Source of the DNA: Mesorhizobium sp. M1D.F.Ca.ET.043.01.1.1
Lineage (GTDB): Bacteria; Pseudomonadota; Alphaproteobacteria; Rhizobiales; Rhizobiaceae
Direction of reading: 5' to 3'
Assembly: GCF_003952385.1 (NCBI RefSeq)
Contig: NZ_CP034444.1
Span: forward strand, 2,728,001 to 2,792,000
DNA: 64,000 nt
Below the pieces are notes generated by a model. That model was not told the origin of the DNA. It searched no databases and was given only the letters and a program-made list of their open reading frames with translations. This document shows, piece by piece, positions 44,381 to 54,452 of the stretch. The first letter of the stretch is position 1, and every line of letters starts with the position of its first letter. A program made the position numbers and the translations under genes.

Positions 44381-44524
44381 CGAAATTCGCTCAGGGACTG
44401 GTTGGAAATTCTACTCCGGCGGCCATCTGATGGCGTTTTCAGCGCTTCCGTTGCTCACGGACGAAATGTCCGCTGCCTACGGTTCTCGAAAACACCACCA
44501 AATGACTCGCCAGGGCGAATTTCG
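44381..44524. repeat. 144-bp imperfect palindrome upstream of the ABC exporter
   Basis: Outer arms CGAAATTCGC (44381-44390) and GCGAATTTCG (44515-44524) are perfect inverses. Inner arms around GATGGCGTTTTC and CGAAAACACCACC, then TTGCTCACGGAC and GTCCGCTGCCTACGG, pair imperfectly around a GAAAT centre. It fills most of the gap between the divergent amidohydrolase and ABC exporter genes and could form a cruciform or a large RNA stem. Confidence 0.75.
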
Positions 44525-44557
44525 AAACGGTCTCTAGCCAGGCATGGGATCGGCCTT

Positions 44558-46312
<1,755 letters not shown>

Positions 46313-46317
46313 GGCGG

Positions 46318-46476
46318 CCTCTCCCTCTCCCCTTGTGGGAGAAGGTGTCGCCGAAGGCGACGGATGAGGGGTGTTCCAGGGAACGCCAACGCCTCACTCC
46401 GCTGGAGCACCCCTCAACCGTCTCGGCGCTACGCGCCGATCCACCTTCTCCCACAAGGGGAGAAGGGGAAGCGCTC
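46318..46476. repeat. Palindromic intergenic element with CCCCTTGTGGGAG ends
   Basis: Begins CTCCCTCTCCCCTTGTGGGAGAAGG and ends CCTTCTCCCACAAGGGGAGAAGG, so the ends are inverted copies, with inner dyads (GTCGCCGAAGGCGAC; GGATGAGGGGTGTTCCAGGG against CCCTC). Same family as 27894-28152 and 49998-50150. It fills the gap between the convergent ABC exporter and ilvD genes. Confidence 0.85.
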
Positions 46477-48321
46477 CTACTCCGGCACTTTCCGCACCGC
46501 GCCCTTGTCGGCGCTGGTGGCGAACGCGGCGTAGGCGCGGAGCGCCGTCGTCACCTTGCGCTTGCGCTTTTCCGTCGGCTTCCAGGCATCCGGGCCCTTG
46601 GCCGCCATTGCCTTGCGACGCGCGTCGAGCTCGGCCTCGCTGACGGCGAGGTGGATCTTGCGGTTGGGGATGTCGATCTCGATCGTATCGCCCTCCTGGA
46701 CCAGGCCGATCAGGCCACCTTCGGCCGCCTCGGGCGAGACATGGCCGATCGACAGACCCGAGGTGCCGCCGGAAAACCGGCCGTCGGTGATCAGCGCGCA
46801 GGCCTTGCCGAGGCCTTTCGACTTCAGATAGCTGGTCGGATAGAGCATTTCCTGCATGCCGGGGCCGCCGCGCGGTCCCTCATAGCGGATGACGACGATG
46901 TCGCCGGCCTTGATCTCGTTGCCGAGGATCGCCTTGACGGAAGCGTCCTGGCTTTCGAAGACGCGGGCCGGGCCGGTGAACTTCAGGATCGACTCGTCGA
47001 CGCCGGCGGTCTTCACGATGCAGCCGTCGAGCGCCAGGTTGCCCTTGAGCACGGCGAGGCCGCCATCCTTCGAGAACGGCGTCTTTGCCGAGCGGATGAC
47101 ACCCGTCTCGCGGTTCGTGTCGAGCTCGTCCCAGCGGCGGTCCTGGCTGAAGGCGACCTGCGTCGGCACGCCGCCTGGCGCGGCGCGGAAGAACTCGCGC
47201 ACGTTCTCGGCGGAGGTGCGGGCGATGTCCCAATGGTCGAGCGCTTCGCCGAGCGTTGCCGTGTGGACGGTCGGCAGGTCGCGGTTGATCAGGCCCGCCT
47301 CGTCCAATTGGCCGAGGATGGCCATGATGCCGCCGGCGCGGTGGACGTCCTCCATGTGCACGTCGGACTTGGCCGGCGCCACCTTGCAGAGCACCGGCAC
47401 CTTGCGCGACAGCCGGTCGATGTTCTCCATGGTGAAGTCGACCTCGCCCTCATGGGCGGCGGCGAGGATGTGCAGCACCGTGTTGGTCGAGCCGCCCATG
47501 GCGATGTCGAGCGCCATGGCGTTCTCGAAGGCGCCCTTGGAAGCGATGCTGCGCGGCAGCGCGCTGTCGTCCTCCTGCTCGTAATAGCGCTGGGCGAGAT
47601 CGACGATCAGATGGCCGGCCTCGACGAACAGGCGCTTGCGGTCGGCGTGGGTAGCGAGCGTCGAGCCATTGCCCGGCAGCGAGAGGCCGAGCGCCTCGGT
47701 CAGGCAGTTCATCGAATTGGCGGTGAACATGCCGGAGCAGGAACCGCAGGTCGGGCAGGCCGAGCGCTCGATGACCTTGACGTCCTCGTCGGAGACGCGG
47801 TCGTCGGCGGCGGCGACCATGGCGTCGACCAGGTCGAGCGCCTGCGCCTTGCCGGCCAGCACCACCTTGCCGGCCTCCATCGGACCGCCGGAGACGAAGA
47901 CGGTCGGGATGTTGAGGCGCAACGAGGCCATCAGCATGCCGGGCGTGATCTTGTCGCAGTTGGAGATGCAGACCATGGCGTCGGCGCAATGCGCATTGAC
48001 CATGTATTCGACGGAGTCGGCGATAAGCTCGCGCGACGGCAGCGAATAGAGCATGCCGTCGTGACCCATGGCGATGCCGTCATCGACGGCGATGGTGTTG
48101 AACTCCTTGGCGACGCCGCCGGCCTTCTCGATCTCACGCGCGACGAGCTGGCCAAGGTCCTTCAGATGGACATGGCCCGGCACGAACTGGGTGAAGGAGT
48201 TGACGACCGCGATGATCGGCTTGCCGAAATCCGAATCCTTCATGCCGGTGGCGCGCCACAGGCCGCGGGCGCCGGCCATGTTGCGGCCATGGGTGGTGGT
48301 GCGGGAACGATAGGCAGGCAT
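46477..48321 (-). CDS. ilvD: Dihydroxy-acid dehydratase
   Basis: A 614-residue Fe-S dehydratase of branched-chain amino acid synthesis: converts 2,3-dihydroxy-isovalerate and its methylvalerate homologue to the 2-keto acids. Motifs are [18 protein letters not shown] at the start, [14 protein letters not shown] and [31 protein letters not shown] (Fe-S ligands), and [22 protein letters not shown] near the end. ATG at 48321 starts MPAYRSRTT; an upstream frame exists but is not needed. It differs clearly from the aldonate dehydratase at 11457, so the window has one biosynthetic and one catabolic member of the family. Confidence 0.96.
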   Translation of the reverse strand: MPAYRSRTTTHGRNMAGARGLWRATGMKDSDFGKPIIAVVNSFTQFVPGHVHLKDLGQLVAREIEKAGGVAKEFNTIAVDDGIAMGHDGMLYSLPSRELIADSVEYMVNAHCADAMVCISNCDKITPGMLMASLRLNIPTVFVSGGPMEAGKVVLAGKAQALDLVDAMVAAADDRVSDEDVKVIERSACPTCGSCSGMFTANSMNCLTEALGLSLPGNGSTLATHADRKRLFVEAGHLIVDLAQRYYEQEDDSALPRSIASKGAFENAMALDIAMGGSTNTVLHILAAAHEGEVDFTMENIDRLSRKVPVLCKVAPAKSDVHMEDVHRAGGIMAILGQLDEAGLINRDLPTVHTATLGEALDHWDIARTSAENVREFFRAAPGGVPTQVAFSQDRRWDELDTNRETGVIRSAKTPFSKDGGLAVLKGNLALDGCIVKTAGVDESILKFTGPARVFESQDASVKAILGNEIKAGDIVVIRYEGPRGGPGMQEMLYPTSYLKSKGLGKACALITDGRFSGGTSGLSIGHVSPEAAEGGLIGLVQEGDTIEIDIPNRKIHLAVSEAELDARRKAMAAKGPDAWKPTEKRKRKVTTALRAYAAFATSADKGAVRKVPE

Positions 48322-48443
48322 CGGATTGTCCTTGCTGGCTGGCCGCGCCAAGCGCGGCGCGGCGGCGCTGAATTTCAGTCGGCAGCGGTTATAGCGGCCA
48401 AGGTCCGGCCTTGCCACAGTTTTGCACTGCGCCAGGAATCTGG

Positions 48444-48499
48444 TTGACCAGCGATGGCGATTTGTATATAGCCATTTAGGTATATATCTAATTGGCTAT
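48444..48499 (+). promoter_or_regulatory. Promoter and ArsR-type operator of the ArsR operon
   Basis: TTGACC at 48444 and TATATA near 48465 form a recognisable promoter with slightly short spacing (TATAGC at 48467 gives 17). ATAGCCA (48468-48474) and TGGCTAT (48493-48499) are exact inverted repeats with an 18-nt AT-rich spacer and end just before the ATG. That layout suits autoregulation by the ArsR protein. Confidence 0.6.
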
Positions 48500-48504
48500 C
48501 TACG

Positions 48505-48849
48505 ATGAATCAGCTCGACGCCACTTTTGCCGCGCTTTCCGACCCGACGCGGCGCGCCATCCTTGCCCGGCTCATCGACGGCGAGGCCTCGGTGATGGAA
48601 CTGGCGGAGCCGTTCGCGATGAGCCAGCCGTCGATCTCGAAACACCTCAAGGTGCTCGAGAATGCGGGACTGATCTCGCGCGGCCGCGATGCCCAGCGCC
48701 GTCCGTGCCGGCTCGAAGCGAAACCCTTGGCCGAGGCCACGGAATGGCTGGAGCGCTACCGCAAGATCTGGGAAGGCAATTTCCAGCGGCTCGATGCGCT
48801 GCTCGGTGCGCTGCAAGCAAAGAAGAACCCCGGCGAGGCGGAACAATAG
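48505..48849 (+). CDS. ArsR-family transcriptional regulator
   Basis: A 114-residue winged-helix repressor: FAALSDPTRRAILARLIDGEASVMELAEPFAMSQPSISKHLKVLENAGLISRGR covers the helix-turn-helix. No metal-binding Cys pair is present near the recognition helix, so it is not a metal sensor of the SmtB/ArsR metal type. It belongs to the group that sits before an AHSA1/SRPBCC gene, as here. ATG at 48505 lies right after the dyad operator. Confidence 0.88.
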   Translation: MNQLDATFAALSDPTRRAILARLIDGEASVMELAEPFAMSQPSISKHLKVLENAGLISRGRDAQRRPCRLEAKPLAEATEWLERYRKIWEGNFQRLDALLGALQAKKNPGEAEQ

Positions 48850-48955
48850 GCAAAGCCGGGCACATTCGGCCTATCGGAAATGTCGCAGCCCGTGTCGGAT
48901 CGAGGCCCGACCGAGCGTCCTTGGGTCCAGGAAACGCAAGCGGAAGAGGACATCG

Positions 48956-49483
48956 ATGAGTACGACGAGACTGCCGGGCCCAACCGTGGCAACGCTGACC
49001 GTGACAACCCCCGGCGATCGTGAGGTCCGGATAACCCGCACATTCGACGCGCCGCGGCCGATGGTGTTCGACTGCTGGACCATTCCGGAACTGCTCAAGG
49101 GCTGGCTGCATGGCCCGGATGGCTGGCGGCTCGAGATTTGCGAGATCGACCTCAAGGTGGGCGGCACGGCGCGCTATGTCTGGCGCCACCGCGACGGGCA
49201 GGCGATGGGCATGAGCGCCATCTATCGCGAGATCGAGCGGCCGAGACTGATCGTCGCCACGGAGCTGTTCGACGAAGACTGGACCGGCGGCGAGACGCTG
49301 GGGACGGTTGTGTTCACCGAGGTCAACGGCAAGACGCTGCTGACGCAGACGATCCTCTATGCTTCGCAGGCGGCGCGCGACGGCGCGCTTGGCACCGGCA
49401 TGACCAGCGGCATTGCCGACAGCTATGCCCAGCTCGATGCCCGTCTTGTGTCCCTCCAGCATGGCGCCAAGGGCGCCGCCTGA
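48956..49483 (+). CDS. SRPBCC (AHSA1-like) domain protein
   Basis: A 175-residue START-like protein of the activator-of-HSP90-ATPase-like group. VRITRTFDAPRPMVFDCWTIPELLKGWL is the typical start of the domain; ERPRLIVATELF and AQLDARLVSLQ follow in the second half. Such proteins bind hydrophobic ligands; the role of the ArsR-associated group is not established. ATG at 48956 follows AGAGGA. The preceding ArsR gene ends 106 nt earlier and the PhnB-like gene starts 33 nt later, so all three probably form one operon. Confidence 0.82.
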   Translation: MSTTRLPGPTVATLTVTTPGDREVRITRTFDAPRPMVFDCWTIPELLKGWLHGPDGWRLEICEIDLKVGGTARYVWRHRDGQAMGMSAIYREIERPRLIVATELFDEDWTGGETLGTVVFTEVNGKTLLTQTILYASQAARDGALGTGMTSGIADSYAQLDARLVSLQHGAKGAA

Positions 49484-49516
49484 TCCCTTTCACGACAGAG
49501 CACGAAGGAGAAAACG

Positions 49517-49987
49517 ATGCAGAAGATCACGACTTTCCTGTGGTTCGACGGTCAGGCCGAAGAGGCGATGAACCATTACATTTCGATCTTCCAGAATGCG
49601 AAGACGCTGAGTGTGACGCGCTGGCCGAAGGGCCACCCTCAGGAGGGCCAGGTGCTGGTCGCTTCGTTCGAGCTCGACGGCGTGCCATTCCTGGCGCTGA
49701 ACGGCGGCCCGCAATACAAGTTCACCGAGGCGATCTCGCTGTCGATCGATTGCAAGACGCAGGCCGAGGTCGACCATTTCTGGGCAAGGCTTACCGAAGG
49801 CGGCGGCGAGCCCGGCCCTTGCGGCTGGCTGAAGGACAAGTTCGGCGTGTCCTGGCAGGTGGTGCCGGAACAATTGCCGCGGCTGCTTCAGGATCCCGAC
49901 CGGGCCAAGGCAGGCCGCGTCATGGAGGCGATGATGAAGATGGGCAAGATCGAGATCGGTAAGCTGGAAGCGGCGGCGAAAGGGTGA
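49517..49987 (+). CDS. PhnB-like VOC-family protein
   Basis: A 156-residue PhnB-like member of the glyoxalase/VOC fold (annotated elsewhere as 3-demethylubiquinone methyltransferase-like). KITTFLWFDGQAEEAMNHYISIFQNAK, then VPFLALNGG, and FGVSWQVVPEQL are typical. No catalytic role is established for this subgroup. AAGGAG lies 7 nt before the ATG. It is the last gene of the ArsR-SRPBCC-PhnB set, an arrangement I know to recur in proteobacteria. Confidence 0.85.
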   Translation: MQKITTFLWFDGQAEEAMNHYISIFQNAKTLSVTRWPKGHPQEGQVLVASFELDGVPFLALNGGPQYKFTEAISLSIDCKTQAEVDHFWARLTEGGGEPGPCGWLKDKFGVSWQVVPEQLPRLLQDPDRAKAGRVMEAMMKMGKIEIGKLEAAAKG

Positions 49988-49997
49988 GCGATCTTCC

Positions 49998-50150
49998 CTT
50001 CTCCCCTTGTGGGAGAAGGTGGATCGGCGCGAAGCGCCGAGACGGATGACGGGTGATCCAGCGGAGTGAGACGTCGGCTTTCCCTGGAACATCCCTCATC
50101 CGACCTCGCTTCGCGAGGCCACCTTCCCCCACAAGGGGGGAAGGGAAAAA
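49998..50150. repeat. Palindromic intergenic element with CCCCTTGTGGGAG ends, second intact copy
   Basis: Begins CTTCTCCCCTTGTGGGAGAAGG and ends CCTTCCCCCACAAGGGGGGAAGG. Inner segments (GGATCGGCGCGAAGCGCCGA; CCGACCTCGCTTCGCGAGG) form their own hairpins. It fills the gap between the convergent PhnB-like and prfC genes and can serve as a terminator in both directions. Confidence 0.85.
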
Positions 50151-50154
50151 CAGT

Positions 50155-51747
50155 TCACGCCGCCTTGTCGCGGATCTGGTAGTCCTTGACCGCCGTGAAG
50201 CGGATCGCCTTCCAGCGCTCGGCTTCGTAGTTGAGCGAGAAGGCGTGCTGGGCGAGGAAGACCGGATCGTTGTCGAGGTCGCGGGCGATGTCGCCGCGAT
50301 GGCCCTCGATGAAGCGCTGCACCTCCGCCTTGTCGTCGGCCGCGATCCAGCGGCAGACGGAAAAGCGTGACATCTCGAAATCCACGGGCAGCGTGTATTC
50401 GATGTTCAGCCGCTCCTTCAGCACATCGAGCTGCAGCGCGCCGACGACGCCGACGATCGCCGGCGAGCCGTCCTCCGGCGAGAACAGCTGCACGACGCCT
50501 TCCTCGGCCATCTGGTGCAGCGCCTCTTTCAGCTTCTTGGCCTTCATCGCATCGCCAAGGCGGACACGGCGCAGGATTTCCGGCGCGAAGTTCGGCACGC
50601 CGCGGAACAGGATCTCCTCGCCCTCGGTCAATGTGTCGCCGATGCGCAGCGTGCCGTGGTTGGGGATGCCGACGACGTCGCCGGCGAAGGCCTCGTCTGC
50701 GGTGACGCGGGTGCGGGCAAAGAAGAATTGCGGCGCCGACAGGCTCATCGGCTTGCCGGTGCGCACCAGCTTGGCCTTCATGCCGCGCTCCAGCTTTCCC
50801 GAGCAGACGCGCACGAAGGCGATGCGGTCGCGGTGGTTCGGGTCCATATTGGCCTGGATCTTGAAGACGAAGGAGGTCATCTTCTCCTCGGTCGCCTCGA
50901 CCGTCCGCTCATCGGCTTCCTGCGCGCGCGGCGGCGGCCCAAAGGCGCCGAGCGCCTCGATCAGGTCGCGCACGCCGTAATTGCGCAGCGCCGAGCCGAA
51001 ATAGACCGGCGTCAGGTGACCCTCGCGGAAGGCGTCGACGTCGAGCGGCCGGCAAGCCTCGCGCGCGAGCTCCAGTTCCTCGATGAAGTCGTTGCGCTCG
51101 TTTTCCGGCAAAAGCCCGGCGACGCGGTTGGAATCCGGACCATGGACCGGCGTGCGCTCCTTCTCGTCGTCGCTCCGGCGCACGGCGTTCTGCGCCAGGT
51201 GATAGGTGCCGGAGAAAGTCTTGCCGCGGCCGATCGGCCAAGTGACGGGTGCCGTGTCCAGCGCCAGCTTCTGCTCGATCTCGTCGAGGATCTCGAACGG
51301 ATCGCGGCTCTCGCGGTCCATCTTGTTGACGAAGGTGATGATCGGGATGTCGCGCAGCCGGCAGACCTCGAACAGCTTCAGCGTGCGCGGCTCGATGCCC
51401 TTGGCGGCGTCGATGACCATGACGGCCGAGTCCACCGCCGACAGCGTGCGGTAGGTGTCGTCGGCGAAATCCTCGTGGCCGGGCGTGTCCAAGAGGTTGA
51501 AGACGTTGTCGTCATATTCGAAGGTCATCACCGAGGTGACGACCGAGATGCCGCGCTCGCGCTCGATCTTCATCCAGTCCGACCGGGTCTGGATGCGGTC
51601 CTTCTTGGCCTTGACCTCGCCGGCAAGCTGGATGGCGCCGCCGAACAGAAGCAGCTTTTCGGTGAGCGTGGTCTTGCCGGCGTCGGGGTGCGCGATGATC
51701 GCGAAGGTGCGGCGGCGCGATACCTCTTCAGGGATGGTTTCGGGCAT
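50155..51747 (-). CDS. prfC: Peptide chain release factor 3
   Basis: A 530-residue GTPase that recycles release factors RF1/RF2 from the ribosome. G1 is AHPDAGKTT (about 19-27), the switch region contains DTPGHEDFADDTYRTL, and G4 is NKMDRE. RF3-specific segments are VVTSVMTF and GLLPENERNDFIEELELA. ATG at 51747 gives the family start MPETIPEEVSRRRTFAIIAHPDAGKTT. The dehalogenase-like gene upstream overlaps the first 20 nt of prfC in another frame. Confidence 0.95.
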   Translation of the reverse strand: MPETIPEEVSRRRTFAIIAHPDAGKTTLTEKLLLFGGAIQLAGEVKAKKDRIQTRSDWMKIERERGISVVTSVMTFEYDDNVFNLLDTPGHEDFADDTYRTLSAVDSAVMVIDAAKGIEPRTLKLFEVCRLRDIPIITFVNKMDRESRDPFEILDEIEQKLALDTAPVTWPIGRGKTFSGTYHLAQNAVRRSDDEKERTPVHGPDSNRVAGLLPENERNDFIEELELAREACRPLDVDAFREGHLTPVYFGSALRNYGVRDLIEALGAFGPPPRAQEADERTVEATEEKMTSFVFKIQANMDPNHRDRIAFVRVCSGKLERGMKAKLVRTGKPMSLSAPQFFFARTRVTADEAFAGDVVGIPNHGTLRIGDTLTEGEEILFRGVPNFAPEILRRVRLGDAMKAKKLKEALHQMAEEGVVQLFSPEDGSPAIVGVVGALQLDVLKERLNIEYTLPVDFEMSRFSVCRWIAADDKAEVQRFIEGHRGDIARDLDNDPVFLAQHAFSLNYEAERWKAIRFTAVKDYQIRDKAA

Positions 51748-52774
51748 ATCTTTTAAGGTGTTCCATGTGACAGGCGGCGCTTCTACCAGCGCCGCGCCGG
51801 CCTGTCGACATGGGCGGCAAATGCCTTGTGCGCGCGCCTCCGGTTCCGCCTGGCTCGGCCAGGCTTTCCGCGCGCGCGATCTCCGGCAGCCAGCCGGCAA
51901 TCGCCTTGCCGATCGCGTCGGGGTGGTCTTCCTGCAGATAATGGGCGCCTGGCCCCAGGTTGATGAACCGGCAGTTCTTCAGCCCGGCGCCGAACTGCTC
52001 AGCCGCCTGCGGCGAAATCAGCGCGCCGGGATCACCCGCGAACAGCAGTTTTGGATAAGAGGAAAGCCGCAGCGCGCGGTGGTCGTGTTCGCTGATCGCG
52101 GCGACGTCGGCCGGCTGGCCTTCGATCGGCAGTTCGCGCGGCAGGCGCAGTGCCGGCCTGCGCGATTGCGGCGTCGGGAATGGCGCCCTGTAGACAGCCA
52201 TCTCGTCTTCGCTCATCGGCCGCAGGACGGATGCCGGCAGGATTTTTTCGACGAAGACATTGTCCTCCAGGACCAGCTTTTCGCCGGCGCCCGGCGTGCG
52301 CAGCGCCTTGAAGAGCTCGCGCGCCTGTGGACGCTGGTGGAAGTCCTCCCAGCGCTCGAAAGGCCGGATGAATTCCATGAAGGCCAGGCCGAGAATACGC
52401 CGCGGCCGGCGTGCCGCAAAATGGAACGCCAGCGCGGTGCCCCAATCCTGGGCGACGATCACCAGGTCCTTGAGATCGAGCGCCCCGATGAAGGCGTCGA
52501 GATAGCGGACCTGATCGAAGAAACGATAGTCGATATCGGGCTTGCCCGACTGGCCGTAGCCGATCAGATCCGGCGCGATGCAGCGGCCGAACGGCGCGAC
52601 GTGCGGGATGATGTTGCGCCAGATGTAGGAGGAGGTCGGATTGCCGTGCAGGAACAGGATGGTGGGGCCGGCGCCGCCGGCTTCCAGATAGGACATGGTG
52701 GAATCTAGCACGGCCATTCGTGAACGCCGCAACACGTCCGCGCCGGTTTGCTGTCCGTCGGTTTTCGAAATCAT
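51728..52774 (-). CDS. Haloalkane dehalogenase (alpha/beta hydrolase fold)
   Basis: A 348-residue alpha/beta hydrolase with the haloalkane dehalogenase catalytic set: nucleophile D110 in VAQDWGTALA, halide-stabilising N45 (HGNPTSS) and W111, E134 in the position of the acid in the HLD-II subgroup, and H278 in GAHYLQED. Characterised rhizobial relatives are known, including one from Mesorhizobium loti. The last 40 residues, from about E303 on, are Gly/Arg-rich and exceed the usual length of about 300; they overlap the prfC start by 20 nt. Its ATG overlaps the TetR stop (ATGA), so the TetR gene is likely its regulator. Substrate range is not predictable. Confidence 0.85.
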   Translation of the reverse strand: MISKTDGQQTGADVLRRSRMAVLDSTMSYLEAGGAGPTILFLHGNPTSSYIWRNIIPHVAPFGRCIAPDLIGYGQSGKPDIDYRFFDQVRYLDAFIGALDLKDLVIVAQDWGTALAFHFAARRPRRILGLAFMEFIRPFERWEDFHQRPQARELFKALRTPGAGEKLVLEDNVFVEKILPASVLRPMSEDEMAVYRAPFPTPQSRRPALRLPRELPIEGQPADVAAISEHDHRALRLSSYPKLLFAGDPGALISPQAAEQFGAGLKNCRFINLGPGAHYLQEDHPDAIGKAIAGWLPEIARAESLAEPGGTGGARTRHLPPMSTGRRGAGRSAACHMEHLKRYARNHP

Positions 52775-53367
52775 CGTACTGTTTCCTTCCCAAACACGGT
52801 GCTGAAGATGATTTTCTTGAACCGATCGAGCGGTTCGGGGCTGCGCTCGACCTTCATGCGCAGCATGGCGCCCTGCCAGGACGACAAAAGGAAATCGGCG
52901 AGGTCCTCGGCATCGAAAGCCTTGGTGATCTCGCCCGCCGCCTGGCCCTCGGCGATGCAGGCCGCGAAGGGTTGGCGCCAGCGCTCGAAGATGGCGACCA
53001 GCCTGAGCCGCAGCGGCTCGCTGTGCACAGCTGTTTCCAGGCTGAGATTGCCGATCATGCAGCCACGCGCCCAGTCATGCGCCTCGAGCTTCGAGGTGAT
53101 GATATCGAGATAGCGGCGCAGCCTGCCGACGGGCGGCGTACCGTCACGCGCCAAGGCATTCTCGACCAGGCCGCTGACATAGGCGAAGTAGCGCTCCACC
53201 ACCTCGCCGGCAAACTCTTCCTTTGAGGCAAAGTGGTTGGTGAAGGAGCCCGGCCGGGCACCGGCCGCGGCGACGATGTCGCGCACGCCGGCCGCCGAGT
53301 AGCCTGAATTCCATATCGTCTGGAAGCCAGCGTCGAGGAGATTTTCGCGGAGTGATTGTCTAGCCAT
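52771..53367 (-). CDS. TetR-family transcriptional regulator of the dehalogenase
   Basis: A 198-residue TetR regulator: helix-turn-helix in residues 8-52 (LLDAGFQTIWNSGYSAAGVRDIVAAAGARPGSFTNHFASKEEF), then a ligand-binding helical domain. A TetR_C-like portion with a buried Trp/Arg-rich cavity is typical. The stop overlaps the dehalogenase start by 4 nt. A 20-bp perfect palindrome lies 8 nt upstream of its ATG and is the obvious operator, so it probably represses itself and the dehalogenase until a ligand binds. Confidence 0.9.
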   Translation of the reverse strand: MARQSLRENLLDAGFQTIWNSGYSAAGVRDIVAAAGARPGSFTNHFASKEEFAGEVVERYFAYVSGLVENALARDGTPPVGRLRRYLDIITSKLEAHDWARGCMIGNLSLETAVHSEPLRLRLVAIFERWRQPFAACIAEGQAAGEITKAFDAEDLADFLLSSWQGAMLRMKVERSPEPLDRFKKIIFSTVFGKETVR

Positions 53368-53374
53368 GGCGATA

Positions 53375-53394
53375 TAATACGTACGTACGTATTA
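53375..53394. promoter_or_regulatory. Perfect palindromic operator of the TetR-dehalogenase operon
   Basis: TAATACGTACGTACGTATTA is a 20-bp perfect palindrome, 7 nt upstream of the TetR ATG at 53367 and near the expected transcription start. Its size and symmetry fit a TetR dimer binding site. Confidence 0.8.
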
Positions 53395-53593
53395 ATGTCA
53401 AGCCCTTGGGTTTGTGCTGGCTAAAGGTTGCAGCAAATGCAGCGGGAACTCATCGCGGCACATGGCGAACAGCGTGGCGACGCGTGTCATCAGCGCCGTC
53501 GTTAATCGGGGTGACGGCTTGACATCCCGGCTAAAGCGGGCGCGCCCTGGAACCGTGGAACATGCCAATGGCGAAGATCTCCCGTCCCCCAAT

Positions 53594-53830
53594 TCACGCA
53601 CCACCGTCCTCCTTGCGGCCGAACCGCGTGATCGACCATATCTGCGCCCGCTCGATGCCGATGTCGCGCAGCAGATAGTCCGGCAAGTCGTCCAGCGTGG
53701 TCCGGTCCCTGCGGATCCGGACGATGCGCGCAAGCAGATCTCCGCCGGAATGGCTGATTTCGACGACCGCGGTGAAGAAGCGCCCCAGCGCGGAGCGGTT
53801 GGTCGTGAGCTCCTGTCCAAGGGTAGTCAT
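53594..53830 (-). CDS. DUF1127-domain small protein
   Basis: A 78-residue protein whose C-terminal part carries the DUF1127 (YjiS-like) motif: TLDDLPDYLLRDIGIERAQI, a short helix-turn-helix ending in the usual Leu/Asp pattern. Small Arg-rich DUF1127 proteins in alphaproteobacteria are linked to stress and RNA-turnover or phosphate and carbon metabolism responses in the species studied. ATG at 53830 has GGGAG 8 nt upstream. It is the downstream neighbour of the DUF4242 gene in the same direction; the pair could be co-transcribed across a 135-nt gap. Confidence 0.8.
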   Translation of the reverse strand: MTTLGQELTTNRSALGRFFTAVVEISHSGGDLLARIVRIRRDRTTLDDLPDYLLRDIGIERAQIWSITRFGRKEDGGA

Positions 53831-53965
53831 GGTTGCATCTCCCTCTGTTCGAATGATGAAATTGGGAGGGCCAGCATTGGCCCTCCCACGCGGTTTGGCC
53901 GACAGAAGATCAGGATCGATCGCACGCGCAGCTCGCCTGCGAAGCGCTTCACGATCCATCTCCCA

Positions 53966-54247
53966 TCAGGCGGTGGCAGAGGCCGTCGTCGGATCGAACA
54001 GGCGCTTCACCTGCGTGATCTTGGTTGCCGGGAAGCCGCTCATCTTGGCGTGGCGTTGGATGATCGCCTCGTCCTTGGCGAGGTAGACGCAGAAGGTCTT
54101 GTCGTCCGCCACGAAGGATTCCACCCACTGGATGTCCGGGCCGAGCTCGGCGAGGACGGCGTTCGAGGCCTTGGAGGCGTCGCGAAGCTGCTCGCGCTCG
54201 AAGGTGCCGACCTTGGGGATTTCCCGTTCGATGATGTATTTCTGCAT
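53966..54247 (-). CDS. DUF4242 small protein (SCO4226-like)
   Basis: A 93-residue protein of the DUF4242 family: MQKYIIEREIPKVGTFEREQLRDAS, then IQWVESFVADDKTFCVYLAKDEAIIQRHAKMSGFPATKITQVKRLFDP, the usual ferredoxin-like alpha/beta order. A relative from Streptomyces (SCO4226) binds nickel through His residues; only one His pair (RHAK) is apparent here, so the metal call is uncertain. It is divergent from the winged-helix/TPR regulator at 54453, which may control it. ATG at 54247 follows AAGGAG (reverse strand) at about 5 nt. Confidence 0.82.
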   Translation of the reverse strand: MQKYIIEREIPKVGTFEREQLRDASKASNAVLAELGPDIQWVESFVADDKTFCVYLAKDEAIIQRHAKMSGFPATKITQVKRLFDPTTASATA

Positions 54248-54452
54248 TTCGCAATCTCCTTGATCTGAGGTTCAAATGTCCCCGGACGCGCGACCAGGTC
54301 GGTGCCGGTGACATCCCCGGCGCCGCTGAGCTAAACTGCAGCCTGGCTCGCCGGGCAGACGGAGAATTACGGAAGAGGCGGCCAACAGTCCTTATGCCGG
54401 CCTTATCTTCTTCTGATCCTTTGCCTATTGCCGTTACGGGGGGTAGCTGCCG

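Noticed and set aside
53398..53593. Extra small gene between the TetR and DUF1127 genes.
   Set aside because: No frame with a convincing start, ribosome binding site or amino-acid pattern; readable frames are shadows.
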